A stretch of DNA of 64,000 bases from Lojkania enalia (lineage: Eukaryota; Ascomycota; Dothideomycetes; Pleosporales): positions 3,015-67,014 of the forward strand of contig ML986579.1 in NCBI GenBank assembly GCA_010094045.1, in the 5' to 3' direction. Within the stretch, counting starts at the first letter, position 1, and the number at the start of each line of letters is the position of its first letter. The translations under genes and the position numbers were made by a program. Positions 1 to 12,432 of the stretch are shown piece by piece. The notes under the pieces are model-generated. The model had not been told where the DNA came from. It did no database searches and saw only the letters and a program-made list of their open reading frames with translations.

Positions 1-1127
1 CTAAACTTCCTTAACTAAATAATAACTTCTATTCTATATATATTATTATATATCCCTAGAACTATTAATTATTAAAGTATTACTAACACCTTATAGAAAA
101 AAATTAATTAATATACTACTCTACCCGCCTCTTAAAACCTCTTTAGAAACCTTCTAAATTATCTACCTTTAGATTATATACGCGTTTACCTATAGGTAGT
201 ATATAATATTTACCTTTTAGTCTCTAAGATTAAAAAAATGCGAGTATTATACCTTATAAAATAAAAAGTATAACCCCGTATAAATCGCATCTAATACTAG
301 TAGAGTACTTACTACTAATATACTTATAGATCCCCTTCTATTATAAGGAGGAGTTTCTAGTCCTCCAGGGCCATCTTAAATTATAGGTAGTAGCCTAATA
401 TATAGAGGATAAGGAGAATAAAAAGGTAGCCTTTAAAACTATTTCGGAGTCTACTTATAGTCTAGTACTTATAGCCTAGATTGTAAAGAATTAAGAAGCT
501 AGCCTTTTTAAAGCTAGTATCTAGATAGTTTTATTCTACTAGGGTACTAAGTTATTCTATTAGATTTTAGCCCTAAAGGCTCTAATATCTAACTTTTAAA
601 CTAATATTACAACGCTTTCGGGCGGTTAAAAATAAAGTAGAAAAGGTTTAGAGGGAGTCTAGAGGGAAAAAAGAAAAAGGAGGGTAGAAGAGGAAAGAAC
701 TAGAGAGGTATCTAATAGCCTACTATTAGACCCTCTAGATTTTATAGAGGAGTAATTTTAGGCCTATAATTTAGTTTTCTAATCTACTATTTAACTTTTA
801 TATATTATTATCTACTAGATAATCTATATTCTCTATACTATTCTTATATACTTTAATCTATTTAGTTAGAGCCTTTAGAGGTTCTAGCTAATTCGGATAC
901 TTATTATAAAAAGCTCTTAGCTTATAAGGCGAACCTATAAAATTTAAAGCTTTATACTAGACTAGGTTAAGATTATATTCTACCTATTTTATATAGTATT
1001 TAAGAGTCTTATAATATAGTTTACTAGCTAGTATTTCTTTAACCTCCTACTCTTCTACCCTCTTAATAGCGATAGTAGATGGTTTCGGAGCTTCTTACCC
1101 TAGTAGAGGGTTCTAGGGGTTCTTATA
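1..1127. repeat. RIP-degraded AT-rich DNA, unidentified repeat
   Basis: This stretch is strongly AT-rich with little CpA and many stops in every frame, like the identified transposons beside it. No terminal repeat or recognisable protein is visible. A purine-rich patch at about 640-710 could be a degraded low-complexity coding stretch. It is probably an old RIP-mutated element whose left part lies outside the window. Confidence 0.5.
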
Positions 1128-2999
1128 ACGTACAGTATAAGCGAGCTGATCACCTAAGCAAGCTAATTATAATACTAAGACTATACTAAAATTGCGACTA
1201 CTTTTCGCAAAATATTATACTTTCTTATATTCTATCATACTATATAATATAGTAGCCTATTCTTCTATATCTATAGTATTATTTTTATATATCTACAAGT
1301 TATACCTAGCCTCGCCGCACTACCTACAGCACCTTTAAGTTGGCTAGTCTCTATTAACGCGCGCCTTCTTCCTACCCTTCTTTCTATTAGTATAAGTACT
1401 AAACTCTTTTAGAGTAGTTAATTAAGCGCCTTCTTTAATTATTAGGTTGCCTTCCTTCTATATACGCTTTCTTTTATACGATTGATGTTATATAGCAGCC
1501 TTATTAGCTGTTTAAAGCTTAGTAACCTAAGCGTATAATAGTATATTTTTATATATTATATATATAGCACCCTTTATAAACTATTTAAACGCCTCTACTA
1601 TTAAAGTAGATAAGCTATCTAGGTACTTTTAAACTCTTAATCGAACGTATATAGATTAAAACCCAAATTTAATAGGATTACTTAGTATTTTTAACTCCTA
1701 AGGGGTATCTTTAACTATAAGAGGTATTAGCGTATATAGTTAAATTTTAAGCTTTAATAGTACTATATCTAAGTTAAATAGAACTAGACTAGCGCCTTAA
1801 AAACTACTTAGGATATTACTCTTTATAATTGCTGCGTTAAAAGCTGCTTTAAAGTAGAGTAAGAACTCGATTTTTATAATATAGTTAATATAACCACATA
1901 TTAACTACTCGACTTAGTGCCCGTACGCAGTTTTTAAAGGCGAGAAACAACCTATATCTAGTAGCTACAGTAGGTGCGATAAATATAGAAGTATATAGAG
2001 AGTAATAATATTCTTTTCCTCGTAGAGCTACCTGAATTTAAGCGAGTTGTAGCTCTTATAGCTGTTAAGAATTAGTAATTAATGCGTACTAATAGTACGA
2101 TCCTTTATATACGCGTTAAAGTGCTTTAACTACTTAATACTAATATTATTTATTATCCAGCCGTTATTAGTAACCTATATAGCCCAGGTTAGTAGAATAT
2201 TATCTTCTTTATATTATATAGAGAGGTGGTAGATGCCTGTAAAGATAATAAAAGGTAGTATTACTTATCCTATCGCGTTAATACTCTAGATAACTGTAGT
2301 CTACTCGTAATTACCTAGCTAGAGCTACTTTAGTCGATTCCGTCTCTTAGAGCTAGTAACTACTACTCTTATTAATATTACGCCTATTATAAAGCCTAAT
2401 TTATTAAAGTTGTATATATTTTCGTTAATAATATTATACTTAGCCTTTATATTCTATATAAAGTAGAACCAGCCTCCTATAACCTTAGAATCCTTGCATT
2501 TAGCTCTTAAATAGTTGTACTTTTAATTAAATTTAACCTTAAGCTTAGGCGTATATTTAATAAAGTTCTCTACTCAGTTCTTTCTAACCTAGCTAGTAGA
2601 GCGCGTAGCTAGTAGTAAATTAGCTATATCTTAAATAGTAGTAAGCCGCGGCGGAAATCCTCTTATATCTAGATCTAGTATATACTAAATAATTACCCAC
2701 TTCTTAGTCTTACTAAGCTTTATTAAATTAGGCCGGCAATTATATTATAGAGCTGTTCCTCGCCTTTATATACTAAATATACTTTAGGAGATATTATAGA
2801 TTAATATAACGCCATGTATAGTTAGTATTACATTTTATTAAAGAGCTTAAAGTGTAAGCTATATTCTAGCTTCTTTCTAAATTAATTCTGTAGTTGTTAG
2901 TTGTAGTATAATATTATAAAGTATAATTATCGCGATTTTAGTAGGGTTTTAGCATTATAATCAGCTTACTTAGGTAATCAGCTCGCTTGTGCTGTACGT
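1128..2999 (-). mobile_element. Pot2/Fot1-like DNA transposon, family C, RIP-dead
   Basis: The element is 1872 bp, flanked by TA on both sides, with long imperfect TIRs that begin acgtacag and contain aagcgagctgat. Internal sequence read on the minus strand resembles the DDE_1 transposase regions of the neighbouring families, but stops occur throughout. Length, TA target and long TIRs fit the Pot2/Fot1 group of pogo elements. It is the only clear copy of family C in the window. Confidence 0.75.
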
Positions 3000-3001
3000 T
3001 A

Positions 3002-3065
3002 TATAGTATTTATAATACTAAGAAAAAGTGGCCGCTTTAATAGTATAGCTGCTTTTATAGTAGAA
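3002..3065 (-). repeat. Orphan terminal end of a family A transposon
   Basis: This segment matches the left TIR of family A in reverse (core ctaagaaaaagtggccgc, then the second direct-repeat unit and gtagaata). It directly abuts the right end of the family C element. No matching family A body is seen to its left, so it is a leftover end, perhaps after a deletion accompanying the family C insertion. Confidence 0.6.
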
Positions 3066-3596
3066 TATATTATATATTCCTCGACTATACTTTAACTAAA
3101 AGGTTAAGAGATCTTATTAATATATCTATATATACTACCCTATATAGTTTCTACTACTTCTTACTTATAATTATAAGTTTAGTCTAACCCGCCTCTTCTA
3201 TTAATTTAATACTACCTATCTTATTAATTATATATATTTGCTATTCTATTAATACTATTATTTTAATATTAAAGAATACTATTTAAATAGATATTATTTT
3301 TAAAAACGAGAATAATTAAAAGTTTTAAATCTTTATAATTAAGTAACTAACTAATATAGATAATGAAAAGAAATATATTAACCCTAAATAGTTTTATTAA
3401 CTCTTTTAAAAGTTAGAAAGGTTTACTTAACTTTTTATAACTATTAAAATTAATAGATTACCTACTACTTAGCCTATTAAAGAAGCTTAGAATTAATATA
3501 ATATTAATATTAATACCTATTATAGAGAAATTAAAGAATATTAATATTTTAAAACTAAGTTAAACTATATTAAAGTATATATTACTAAAATAATTA
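3066..3596. repeat. AT-rich RIP-degraded spacer, unidentified
   Basis: AT-rich sequence with no TIR, LTR or protein match that I can recognise. Composition is the same as the flanking dead transposons. Family A copy A1 is inserted at its right edge. Confidence 0.4.
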
Positions 3597-4644
3597 ACGT
3601 ATTCTACTATCGAAGTAGCTAAACTATTAAAGCGGCCACTTTTTCTTAGTATTATAAATACTACATACGAACTATAATAAATCTATAATACAACCTTCTA
3701 TTAATTTAATAAGATAGAATTAAGCTTACTTTATAAGCGTATAAATTAGGCTAATTTAAGAGTATATAATACGCTACTATAGCTTTTAATATATAATATT
3801 AACGACTCTCTACTTAACTTTATAAAATTGCGTTTTACCCTTATATACAACTAAGTTACTAGAAGTTTATAATATCCGAAGAATAAATAATTATATAATA
3901 TATTCTTAACCTTAATTTACAAGAATTTATACCTCAACTATATAAAGTAGTAGATATAGTAGATAAACTATTAGATATATATAGTAGAATATCTATAGAA
4001 AAGAATTAGTTCAAACGATTTATAATATATATAAATAAACTTAAAATAGCCTTTAATCGAGTAAAAAATTACTAAAGAATAAAATAAGAGAACTTAAAGA
4101 CTATTAATATATAGTTTAAATTTATATAGGCTATAATTATAAAATATAGTATATATAATAATAATATCTACAACTTTAATAAGATAGACTTTTAAATAGA
4201 TATTATTAGTACTAGAAAAGTTATTATAGGTTTAGAATATTATATAAGGCCTATTCTTATATAGCTAGATAATTACGAGTATATTATAGTTATCTAAAGT
4301 ATCTATACTACTATATATATAACCCTACTATTTATTATCTATAAAAAACGTATCTATATTTCTATATAGTATAAAAAAGTAGATATACTATATAATTGGA
4401 AAATTTTAGTCTCTAAGAATAGCTGGATAAATAATATACTTAGTCTTAAGTAGTTAAAGTATTTTAATAAGTATATAAAGATATATTAGATAGAGTTATA
4501 TAAGCTACCTTAACTAGAAATTTAAAGATTACTACTTTATATAAAAGATTCTAACGCTTTATATATCTTCTTATTTATTATATATACTTTAGCTTTTTAA
4601 TATAGTTTACTTTTTACTATTAAAACTAAAGTACTTGTAGTATA

Positions 4645-6493
4645 ACGTATTCTACTATCGAAGCGGCTAAACTATCGAAGCGGCTACTTTTTCTTAGCAC
4701 AATAAATACTATATACGAAAAGTTAATTTACTTAATACTAATAAGAGATCCTATATATAATATACTTTTATCTAATTCAGAATTTTCCCTACTATTCTTT
4801 TAGCACGTACGAGCGTTATATCCAGTCTTAATATAGTTACTATAGTAGTATTAAGCTGGTTGAGCCCTTTCTTAAGTATTAGTACTATAAGTTTTCTTAA
4901 AGGGCTAAGAGTCTATAGATACTTTAGTAGCTATATATAAAGATCTCTCGCTATATAATACTATACTACTATACTAAATATACTTTCTTTTACGCGTTTT
5001 ATACTTAGTTACTTCTTCTAATTATCTTTTAAGCTTAGAGTTGTAAGTTTAAAGAAGCGTATTCTAATATAGTATTAACTTAGCACCTTTTATAAGCTGT
5101 AAGAATTCTTCTTATACCTCTTTTAGTAAATATATAAAGGACTTTTATATAAGTATTAATTATTACCTAAATTTATATATATTACCTATAGTTTTAGACT
5201 ATTAGAAGTCTTTTTATAGAAGTAGTTCTAGTAGGGTATATAATCGTATATTAAAGTAATCTAATATAACCTACGTATTTAGAAGAATAATTCCTATTAT
5301 TTTAAAGGCCTTTTAATAGTTCTTATACGTAAATATATTAAAAAACGCGTCCTTAAAAGCTAGAAGGGAGCCTTTTTTATTAATATAGTAGACGTGTTGG
5401 TATACTAAGTCTTATATATACTATAAGTATTTTAACTTTAATAGTAAGAAGTAAACTATATTAAGAGGCTAAAGTATATATAATAAATAAAAAGGTATAT
5501 AAAGTATTAGAATCTTTTATATAAGGTAGTAATCTTTAAATTTCCAGTTAAGGTAGCTTTTATAGCCGTCTAAAATAAGTAGTTTATATAATTCTATCTA
5601 ATACATCTTTATATACTTATTAAAATACTTTAGCTACTTAAAACTAAATATATTATTTATTTAGCCATTTTTAGAGACTAAAATATTCCAATTATATAGT
5701 ATACCTATTTCTTTATACTATATAGAGATATAAACGCGTCTTTTATAGATAATAAATAGTAGGGTTATATATATAATAGTATAGATACTCTAAATAACTA
5801 TAATCTACTTATAATCGTCTAGTTATATAAGAGTAGGCTTTATATAATATTCTAAACCTATAACAACTTTTATAGTATTAATAATATCTATCTAAAAGCC
5901 TATCTTATTAAAGTTGTAGATAATATTATTATATATACTATATTTTATAATTGTATCTTATACGAGCTTAAACTATATATTAATAACCTCTAGATTCTCT
6001 TATTTTATTCTTTAGCAATCTTTTACTTAATTAAAGGCTGTTTTAAGCTTATTTATACGTACTATAAATTATTTAAACTAATTCTTTCTTATAAATATTC
6101 TACTATATATACCTAATAGTTTATCTACTATATCTACTATTTTATATAGCCGGGGCGTAAATCCTCGCGAATTAAGGTTAAGAATATATTATACGATTGT
6201 TTATTCTTTAGTTACTATAAGCTTCTAGTAATTTGGTTATATATAAGGGTAAAACACGATTCTATAAAATCGAGTAGAGAGTTGTTAATATTATATATCA
6301 AAAGCTATAGTAGTATATTATACGCTCTTAAATTAGTATAATTTATACGCTTATAAGGTAAGCTTAATTCTACCTTCTTATTAAATTAATAGAAGGTTGT
6401 ATTATAGATTTATTATAGTTCGTACGTAGTGTTTATAATACTAAGAAAAAGTAGCCACTTTAATAGTTTAGCTGCTTTAATAGTAGAATACGT
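4645..6493 (-). mobile_element. Pot2/Fot1-like transposon A2, nested in A1
   Basis: A complete 1849 bp family A copy inserted in A1 in the opposite orientation, with TA on both sides. Its right-type end (ending gcacaataaata) is at 4645 and its left-type end at 6493. The interior is the reverse complement of the transposase region of A1 and A3. All frames are broken by RIP-type changes. It has the same length as A3. Confidence 0.85.
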
Positions 6494-6758
6494 TATATAA
6501 AATTTAATATACTAATACGTCTACTATATTAATAAAGAAGGCTTTTTTCTAGCCTTTAAGAACGCGTTTTTTAATATATTTATATATAAGAATTATTAAA
6601 TAGCTTTTAAAGTAATAGAAATTATTCCTCTAAATATATAGATTATATTAAATTACCTTAATATATAACTATATACTCTACTAGAACTATTTCTATAAGA
6701 AAACTTCTAGTAGTTTAAAACTCTAATTAATATATATAAATTTGGGTTATAATTAATA

Positions 6759-6975
6759 TATTATAGTAATATATATTAGATTATTAATACTAGATAAACG
6801 AGTATTAGATTAAGCTATATAGATAACTAATATACTACTATTATAATAGTTTAAAACGTCTAAATAAAAAGAGAAAGAAGATAGATATTAGGTTATATAT
6901 ATATATATTAGAAGTTCGGGTCTCTATATAATAGATAAAGTAATATAGGATTGGGTAGAAGCTAATTCTATAATA
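6759..6975. repeat. Solo LTR, family LTR-2, copy 1
   Basis: A 217 bp insertion in A1, recognised because A3 lacks it at the same point. It is flanked by the 5 bp direct repeat TAATA and its ends (tattatag and ctataata) look like RIP-converted TG and CA ends. The same sequence recurs at 46121-46336. A solo LTR is the simplest reading; which retrotransposon it belongs to is unknown. Confidence 0.75.
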
Positions 6976-7488
6976 TAATACTTATACGAAAGTTCTTTAT
7001 ATAATTACTAAAAGAGGTATAAGAAAAATTCTTATAGCTTATAAAAAGTGCTAAGTTAATACTATATTAGAATATACTTCTTTAAATATGTAACTTTAAG
7101 CTTAAAAGGTAATTAGAAGAAGTAACTAAACGTAAAATATATAAATAAAAGTATATTTAGTATAGTAAAATAGTATTATATAGTAAGAGATCTTTATATA
7201 TAGCTACTAAGGTATTTATAAGCTCTTAACCCTTTAAGAAGACTCGTAATACTAATACTTAAGAAAGAGTCTAACTAGTTTAATACTACTATAATAACTA
7301 TAGTAAGACTAGATATAACGCTTATACGTGTTAAAAGAATAGTAGAAAAAATTCTAAATTAGATAAAAGTATATTATATATAGAATCTTTTATTAGTATT
7401 AAGTAAATTAACTTTTATATATAGTATTTATTACGCTAAGAAGAAGTAGCCGTTTTAATAGAATAGCCGCTTTAATAGTAGAATATAT

Positions 7489-8121
7489 TAATATATAAAA
7501 CTATTTAGTTAAACGCTATATAACTAATTAAATATATAATCTAAACTTATAAAAACTATATCTATACTATTATATAAATTAGCTAGATTAATAAAACCTT
7601 ATTCTATTATAGTTATAATAAGTTAGCTATATTCTAGCTAGCAGCTAATAGTTATTACTAGTAGCTAGTTTAAATATTATAATAAGAATAGTATAAGTAT
7701 AGAAGTATTATAATATTACTATAATAATTATTATTTTTAAAAAATAAGTAGAAATATTAACTAAGTAAAAATTGTATTAGAAATAGTAGATATAATAGAA
7801 TAGAATAATAGGATATAATAAGAGATTAGTATAGATTACTACTAAAGCCTTTAAAGTACTCTAAAACTTAAAAAGAGTTTATTATATAAATAGATAAAAA
7901 AGAGTTTAACTTAATATATAATAATATAGAAACTATAATAGAATTAGATATAATATATAAATATATTAGATAGATAAATATACTTCTTCTAAGTTAAATA
8001 TAAGTACTTAGTATATTTTTTATAGATAATTCTAATAATAGTTTAGCTAGTTAAAGTTAGTAGGTTTAGAATACTAAGAAATTTTAGCTTACTTAATAGA
8101 GTAGTTTACTCGATAGTACTT
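7489..8121 (+). repeat. Family E transposon remnant (right end) plus unidentified AT-rich DNA
   Basis: From about 7735 to 8121 the sequence follows the right part of the family E copy at 22824-24945, ending with the family E TIR (core agaaattttagcttac) at a TA. The part from 7489 to about 7735 does not match family E and is unidentified. The left half of this E copy is missing. Confidence 0.6.
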
Positions 8122-8128
8122 TATATTA

Positions 8129-9274
8129 ACGTAGTTTACAAGCGAGCTGTTAGTATAAATAAACTATTACCTTACTAAACTTTTAACGGCCTACCTAGAT
8201 TAACGCGTAATAGCTTAATATAGTAATATATAATTAACCTATAAAGAATTATAAATTATTCTTATAATCTTAGCTATTAATCGAGGTTAAGTTTTAACAG
8301 AGAATAGTACTATAACAACTTTTTGCTACCTTTAAAGTACTTTCTACCTTTAACGCGCTAGAATAGCTGCGTAATATAATTATAAGCCGAATTTAAAGAA
8401 GCTTATAAAGACTAAAGAGGAGGTACTTATTAGCTATATCCTTAATTAGGATTTATAAGGATTTCCGCCTATAATTAATAATATACGAGCTATAGTAAAT
8501 AGACTATTAGCTAAGTATAGCGCTAAAATCTTAGTCTTAGTATATAATTATATTAACTATATTAATAAGACTACCTTTCTTCTAGCCTTTAAAGTAGCCT
8601 ATAATTAATTAATTATAGAAGCTAATATCCGTGTAAGCTTTTAAGGCGGTACTATTAAAGTTTAATATTAAGCTATATATACTAATACTACCTATACTAA
8701 AAACTACCCCCTAAAAGGCTAAAATACTTAGTAATATATATAAACTAGAGGCTTAATTAATAATAATTTATAGTAGGATTTAGTAATATTAAGACTTATT
8801 ATCTATATTAATTATTATAGCCTTTAATTAACTTTAAAAGAGTATTATAATAATAATATATTCGATTATACTAATAGCTAATTAAATTAAAAGTTTTAAG
8901 TAAGTAAATAAGGTAGTAATAAAGTAAAAATAACGGAAAAGAAAGCGATTATAGAAGTAGAGGATTCTAATAAAGGCTGTAGGTGAGGATATAATTAATT
9001 AAAATAACGTTAAGGGGTAGATTAATAAGAAAATTTATAATTAGAGTACTTAGCTATAAGAGAGTAACTAGCCTTAATAGAGCTACAGGCGCTATAAATA
9101 GCCTAGCTGTAATACTTAAACGTGCTAAATTAATAGCGCAGGTGTTAAATAATCTAATAGACTATCGTTTCTTATAGTATATATATATATAGTTAATAAT
9201 TATCGCGATTAAGTCGTTCGAATCTTAGTAGAGTAACAGCTCGCTTATACTAACAGCTCGCTTGTAAACTACGT
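8129..9274 (+). mobile_element. Pot2/Fot1-like transposon B1, internally deleted
   Basis: A 1146 bp copy with both family B TIRs (acgtagtttacaagcgagct in inverted orientation, repeat unit aagcgagctgtta twice) and TA flanks. Compared with B2 it lacks a central block of about 0.7 kb: the text jumps from the 'actattagctaag' region straight to 'atcttagtcttagta'. It therefore looks like a non-autonomous deletion derivative that also suffered RIP. Confidence 0.8.
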
Positions 9275-10313
9275 TATATATATTATAATAGAACTAGATA
9301 TAACGCTCGCACTTCTAAAGTAGAGATAGAGAATATAGGAGATAATAATTCTTCTAGATAATACTATTCTACTTTGCAACTATTTATATTTTGTTGTAGT
9401 ATTGAGAAATTTAGGTATACGTCTCTTCTATAGCGCGTTCCTTTCGACTCGATGGGTTTTTCTACTCGATAATGAAGCGTATTATATATAATTACTAAGA
9501 TTATTGTAAGTTAATCGCGATTAGATTAGATCGTCAAGAATACTAGTATATTATCTTATTATCACCACGTCTAGTTCAAAAAATTCAATACTATTTATAT
9601 TTGAGCCGCAACAGCGCCCGGAAACTGTACTGTTAATGAGAGACACCATCCAGTACATAACTCAGAACGGCTTGGACTTATGTAGCCACATTGTAAAATC
9701 GATATGAGCAAACACATTTACTCTTATAAAGTGCATTTATCGACTACAAGATATTTTATGACCAACAGGCATAAATGATCAGAGATAAGGGTTTACACCA
9801 AACAGAAAACACGTCACATTCCCGCGAACCTCCGCACACCGGCACATTGTGTGGTATCTGGGCAGTAGGACTCGGTAAATCCTCATTAATTTCTCCGAGA
9901 TTAAGCGCAACAAGGATAGACTGCTGATTACGCGTCTCGTAGGCGAGATACTCATAGATCGAATTAAAAACTTAAGAGAACTTCACTTACACGGAAGATC
10001 AGCCGAGACCGTTGCGGTGATTTTTTTAACCATTGCGGGACGACAATCTCCATTTGAGCGAGTCCCCATATATGGTACATATTTATCAAATGACATAAAG
10101 TAAGGAGTTCACTATACAGAGAAGATGGGACCGCCAGTGCTCCCTTAGGTACATTTACAGTGCTACTTCATTCCAAGTCAATGCCAAGACGGTAATTTTC
10201 GCTGCGTAGTTTTAGAATCCGGAATATCGGTCTGTGGCGGCCGTAAGTGCAGTACAAAAAGATATATAGGTGAGCCAGAGTAGCCCCAACATTACCGGTA
10301 TAACTGTCCTTGC
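9275..10313. other. Transition from RIP DNA to gene island; upstream region of tyrosinase
   Basis: AT-rich repeat-like sequence continues to about 9550, then composition becomes normal. No coding region is apparent. A TATA-like tatatagg at 10263-10270 lies about 45 bp before the tyrosinase start and could be its core promoter. The 8-mer TGAGCAAA at 9705-9712 equals the reverse complement of the yeast Mac1 copper-response site TTTGCTCA; one 8-mer can occur by chance. Confidence 0.45.
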
Positions 10314-11572
10314 ATGATGAGGCTCATCCTTGTAGGGCTCCTGATAGCCGCTTCTGCGCAGGCTTCTTCAAGCGAGAGTCAAAAGACAGCATGGACTACA
10401 AAGTCTCAGCGTAGAGAATGGTAAAGATCCTCCGATATTCTCTTATATAACAGAAGTTACTCTAACATTAGACAAATGCTAGGCACACATTGTCACGCGA
10501 CGACAAATTAGACTACATCAATGCCGAGAAATGCTTGATGTCAAAACCCGCAAAACTCGGTTTGCCTGCCGCTCGTACTATATTCGATGAATTTCAAATG
10601 TCCCACGTCTTAAACACTAAGGTAGTTCATGGTGTGGTATGCAATGTATGCCCTGATAAAAAAAAAAGTCTAATCATAATATAGGGCGCGTTTCTTCCAT
10701 TCCACCGGCTTTTCATACATGCACATGAGGCACTCCTCCAGGCCGAATGTAATTATACCGGTGGTCAACCCTATTGGAATGAGTCGCTTGATGCTGGAAA
10801 CTTCTCATCTTCAATCATCTTAGATCCTGAGGTCGGCTTCGGAGGGAATGGCACGGGTCCCCTGAATTGCATTGTTGACGGCCCATTTAAGGACTATGTG
10901 AACCCTATAGGGCCGGGCCAGACGTTCTCGGATCATTGCATCGACAGAATTATTTCAGATTGCGCAAGTGAGATGGCGGGAAGGCAATCCATTGATCAAT
11001 GCATGAGAATGCAGAATTTTTCAGCATTTGGGCCCTGTTTAGAAGGTATGCCACATGTGGCAGGGCATGGTGGAATTGGGGGTCAGGTGCGTGTTATTGC
11101 CAGCATCCGGCGAACCCGCAAACACTAACCAGTTCAGATGTTAAATGTATTTTCTAGCCCGGGAGATCCTATCTTCTACCTCCACCATGCGTATCTTGAT
11201 AAGCTATGGTGGGACTGGCAATCTCAAAATCTCACCTCCCGCCTCACGGATATTGCAGGCCCAAACGTTCCCGCACCATTCTGGTTCCCGCCTGAACGCA
11301 ACGCCACTTCTTCTCCCCCTCCTTTTTGCAACAGCAATTGGACACTCCCGCCTGTCGGAACCCCAAATCGAACAATCTTAGGATTTCCAGTAGGGTGGCC
11401 GCTTCCGATTCCAGCTACTCTTGACAAAGCAGAACTACTGGGAAGCGATGGCGATCCCGGAAACGAGACAACCCTAGGGCACGTTTTGACTATGTATGGA
11501 GTTGTACCAAATAGGACAATTGCCGAAGTTATGGATATCCGGTGCGGGCTCTTATGTTATGAGTATATCTAA
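10314..11572 (+). CDS. Secreted tyrosinase-like copper oxidase (four exons)
   Basis: Predicted exons are 10314-10420, 10483-10636, 10685-11086 and 11138-11572. The three introns (62, 48 and 51 bp) have GT-AG ends and join in frame to give 365 aa. An in-frame ATG pair starts a hydrophobic signal peptide (MRLILVGLLIAASAQA). The CuA site is H85-x4-FLPFHR (H94), with H77 upstream; the CuB site has H211 and H215 (HVAGH) and DPIFYLHHAYLD with H238. The C-terminus (CGLLCYEY) is typical of short fungal tyrosinases. Such enzymes oxidise phenols to quinones outside the cell or in secretory compartments. The FLPWHR Trp is Phe here, and an N-terminal Cys usual before RREW appears to be Trp, so activity is untested. 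The gene sits in a 2 kb island between RIP-dead blocks yet keeps an open frame. The first intron was chosen because it restores the RREW...LS motif. Confidence 0.85.
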
Positions 11573-12432
11573 CATTTTGACCATGTATCCAAGCGGCGTC
11601 TTGTCGCAGGGCCTTTTCTTGAGTTAGAGAATATAGTAGTAAGACTATTATAGTATTTTAAGCAGTTGGCACTTTTTTAAATGATCGTAAATCCTACAAG
11701 TACTAATTACGTAGTTAAGAGTATAGAAACTAAATTTATATAAGAAACTACGCCCAAATTATTTATAAGCTCTAATAATAGCTCTATATAGTTATAATTT
11801 AGTAGTTTAAAAGATCTACTTAAAAAAATATACGGCTATTATAATTAAATATATAATAGATTCTCTTATATATATATTTTATATAGATATATATAACTAT
11901 TCTTTTCTTCTTTAATAATTTTATATTATAGATAGTAAAAGAACATTAAAAAAAGTTTAATATTTTACTAGATTACTATTTAGAAGTTTAAAACTTAATA
12001 AATTATTATATTTTATAAATATTAAATTATATATTAGAAATAAATTTTAGTTTATATAAATAAGTTATAAGCTTAAATTATATATTTAATTAACTATATA
12101 ACTCTTAACTAAATAGTATTATATACTATATATTCTTCTACTATATTTATAACTCTAAGCTTAAAAGATAATTAGAAGAGGTAATTAAATGTAAAATATA
12201 TATAAGAAAGTATATTTAGTATAGTAGTATAGTATTATATAGTAAGAGATTTTTATATATAACTACTAAGATATTTATAAACTCTTAACCCTTTAAAACA
12301 ACTTATAGTACTAGTACTTAAAAAAGAGCCTAACTAGTTTAATATTACTATAGTAACTATAGTAAGACTAGATATAATACTTATATATACTAAAAGAATA
12401 GTAGGAAAAATTCTAAATTAGATAAAAGTATA
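11573..12432. repeat. AT-rich RIP DNA with family A transposon remnant
   Basis: Composition returns to AT-rich at about 11640. From about 12145 to 12432 the sequence follows the right half of the family A interior (compare 7085-7370), and B2 is inserted at its end. Family A sequence seems to resume just after A3 (about 16136-16195), which suggests one family A copy split by B2 and A3. The stretch 11640-12145 is unidentified. Confidence 0.55.

Larger units (their letters stand above)
3597..7488 (+). mobile_element. Pot2/Fot1-like transposon A1 with two nested insertions
   Basis: Family A copy with the left TIR at 3597 and the right TIR ending at 7488, both next to TA. The TIR contains two direct repeats of the unit actatcgaagcggcta, a Pot2-like feature. 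The left part encodes a degraded HTH (Tc5-type) and DDE_1 transposase read on the plus strand, full of TAA and TAG codons at former Gln positions. Copy A2 (4645-6493) and a solo LTR (6759-6975) are nested inside. Removing both leaves roughly 1.8 kb, the family length. Confidence 0.8.
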
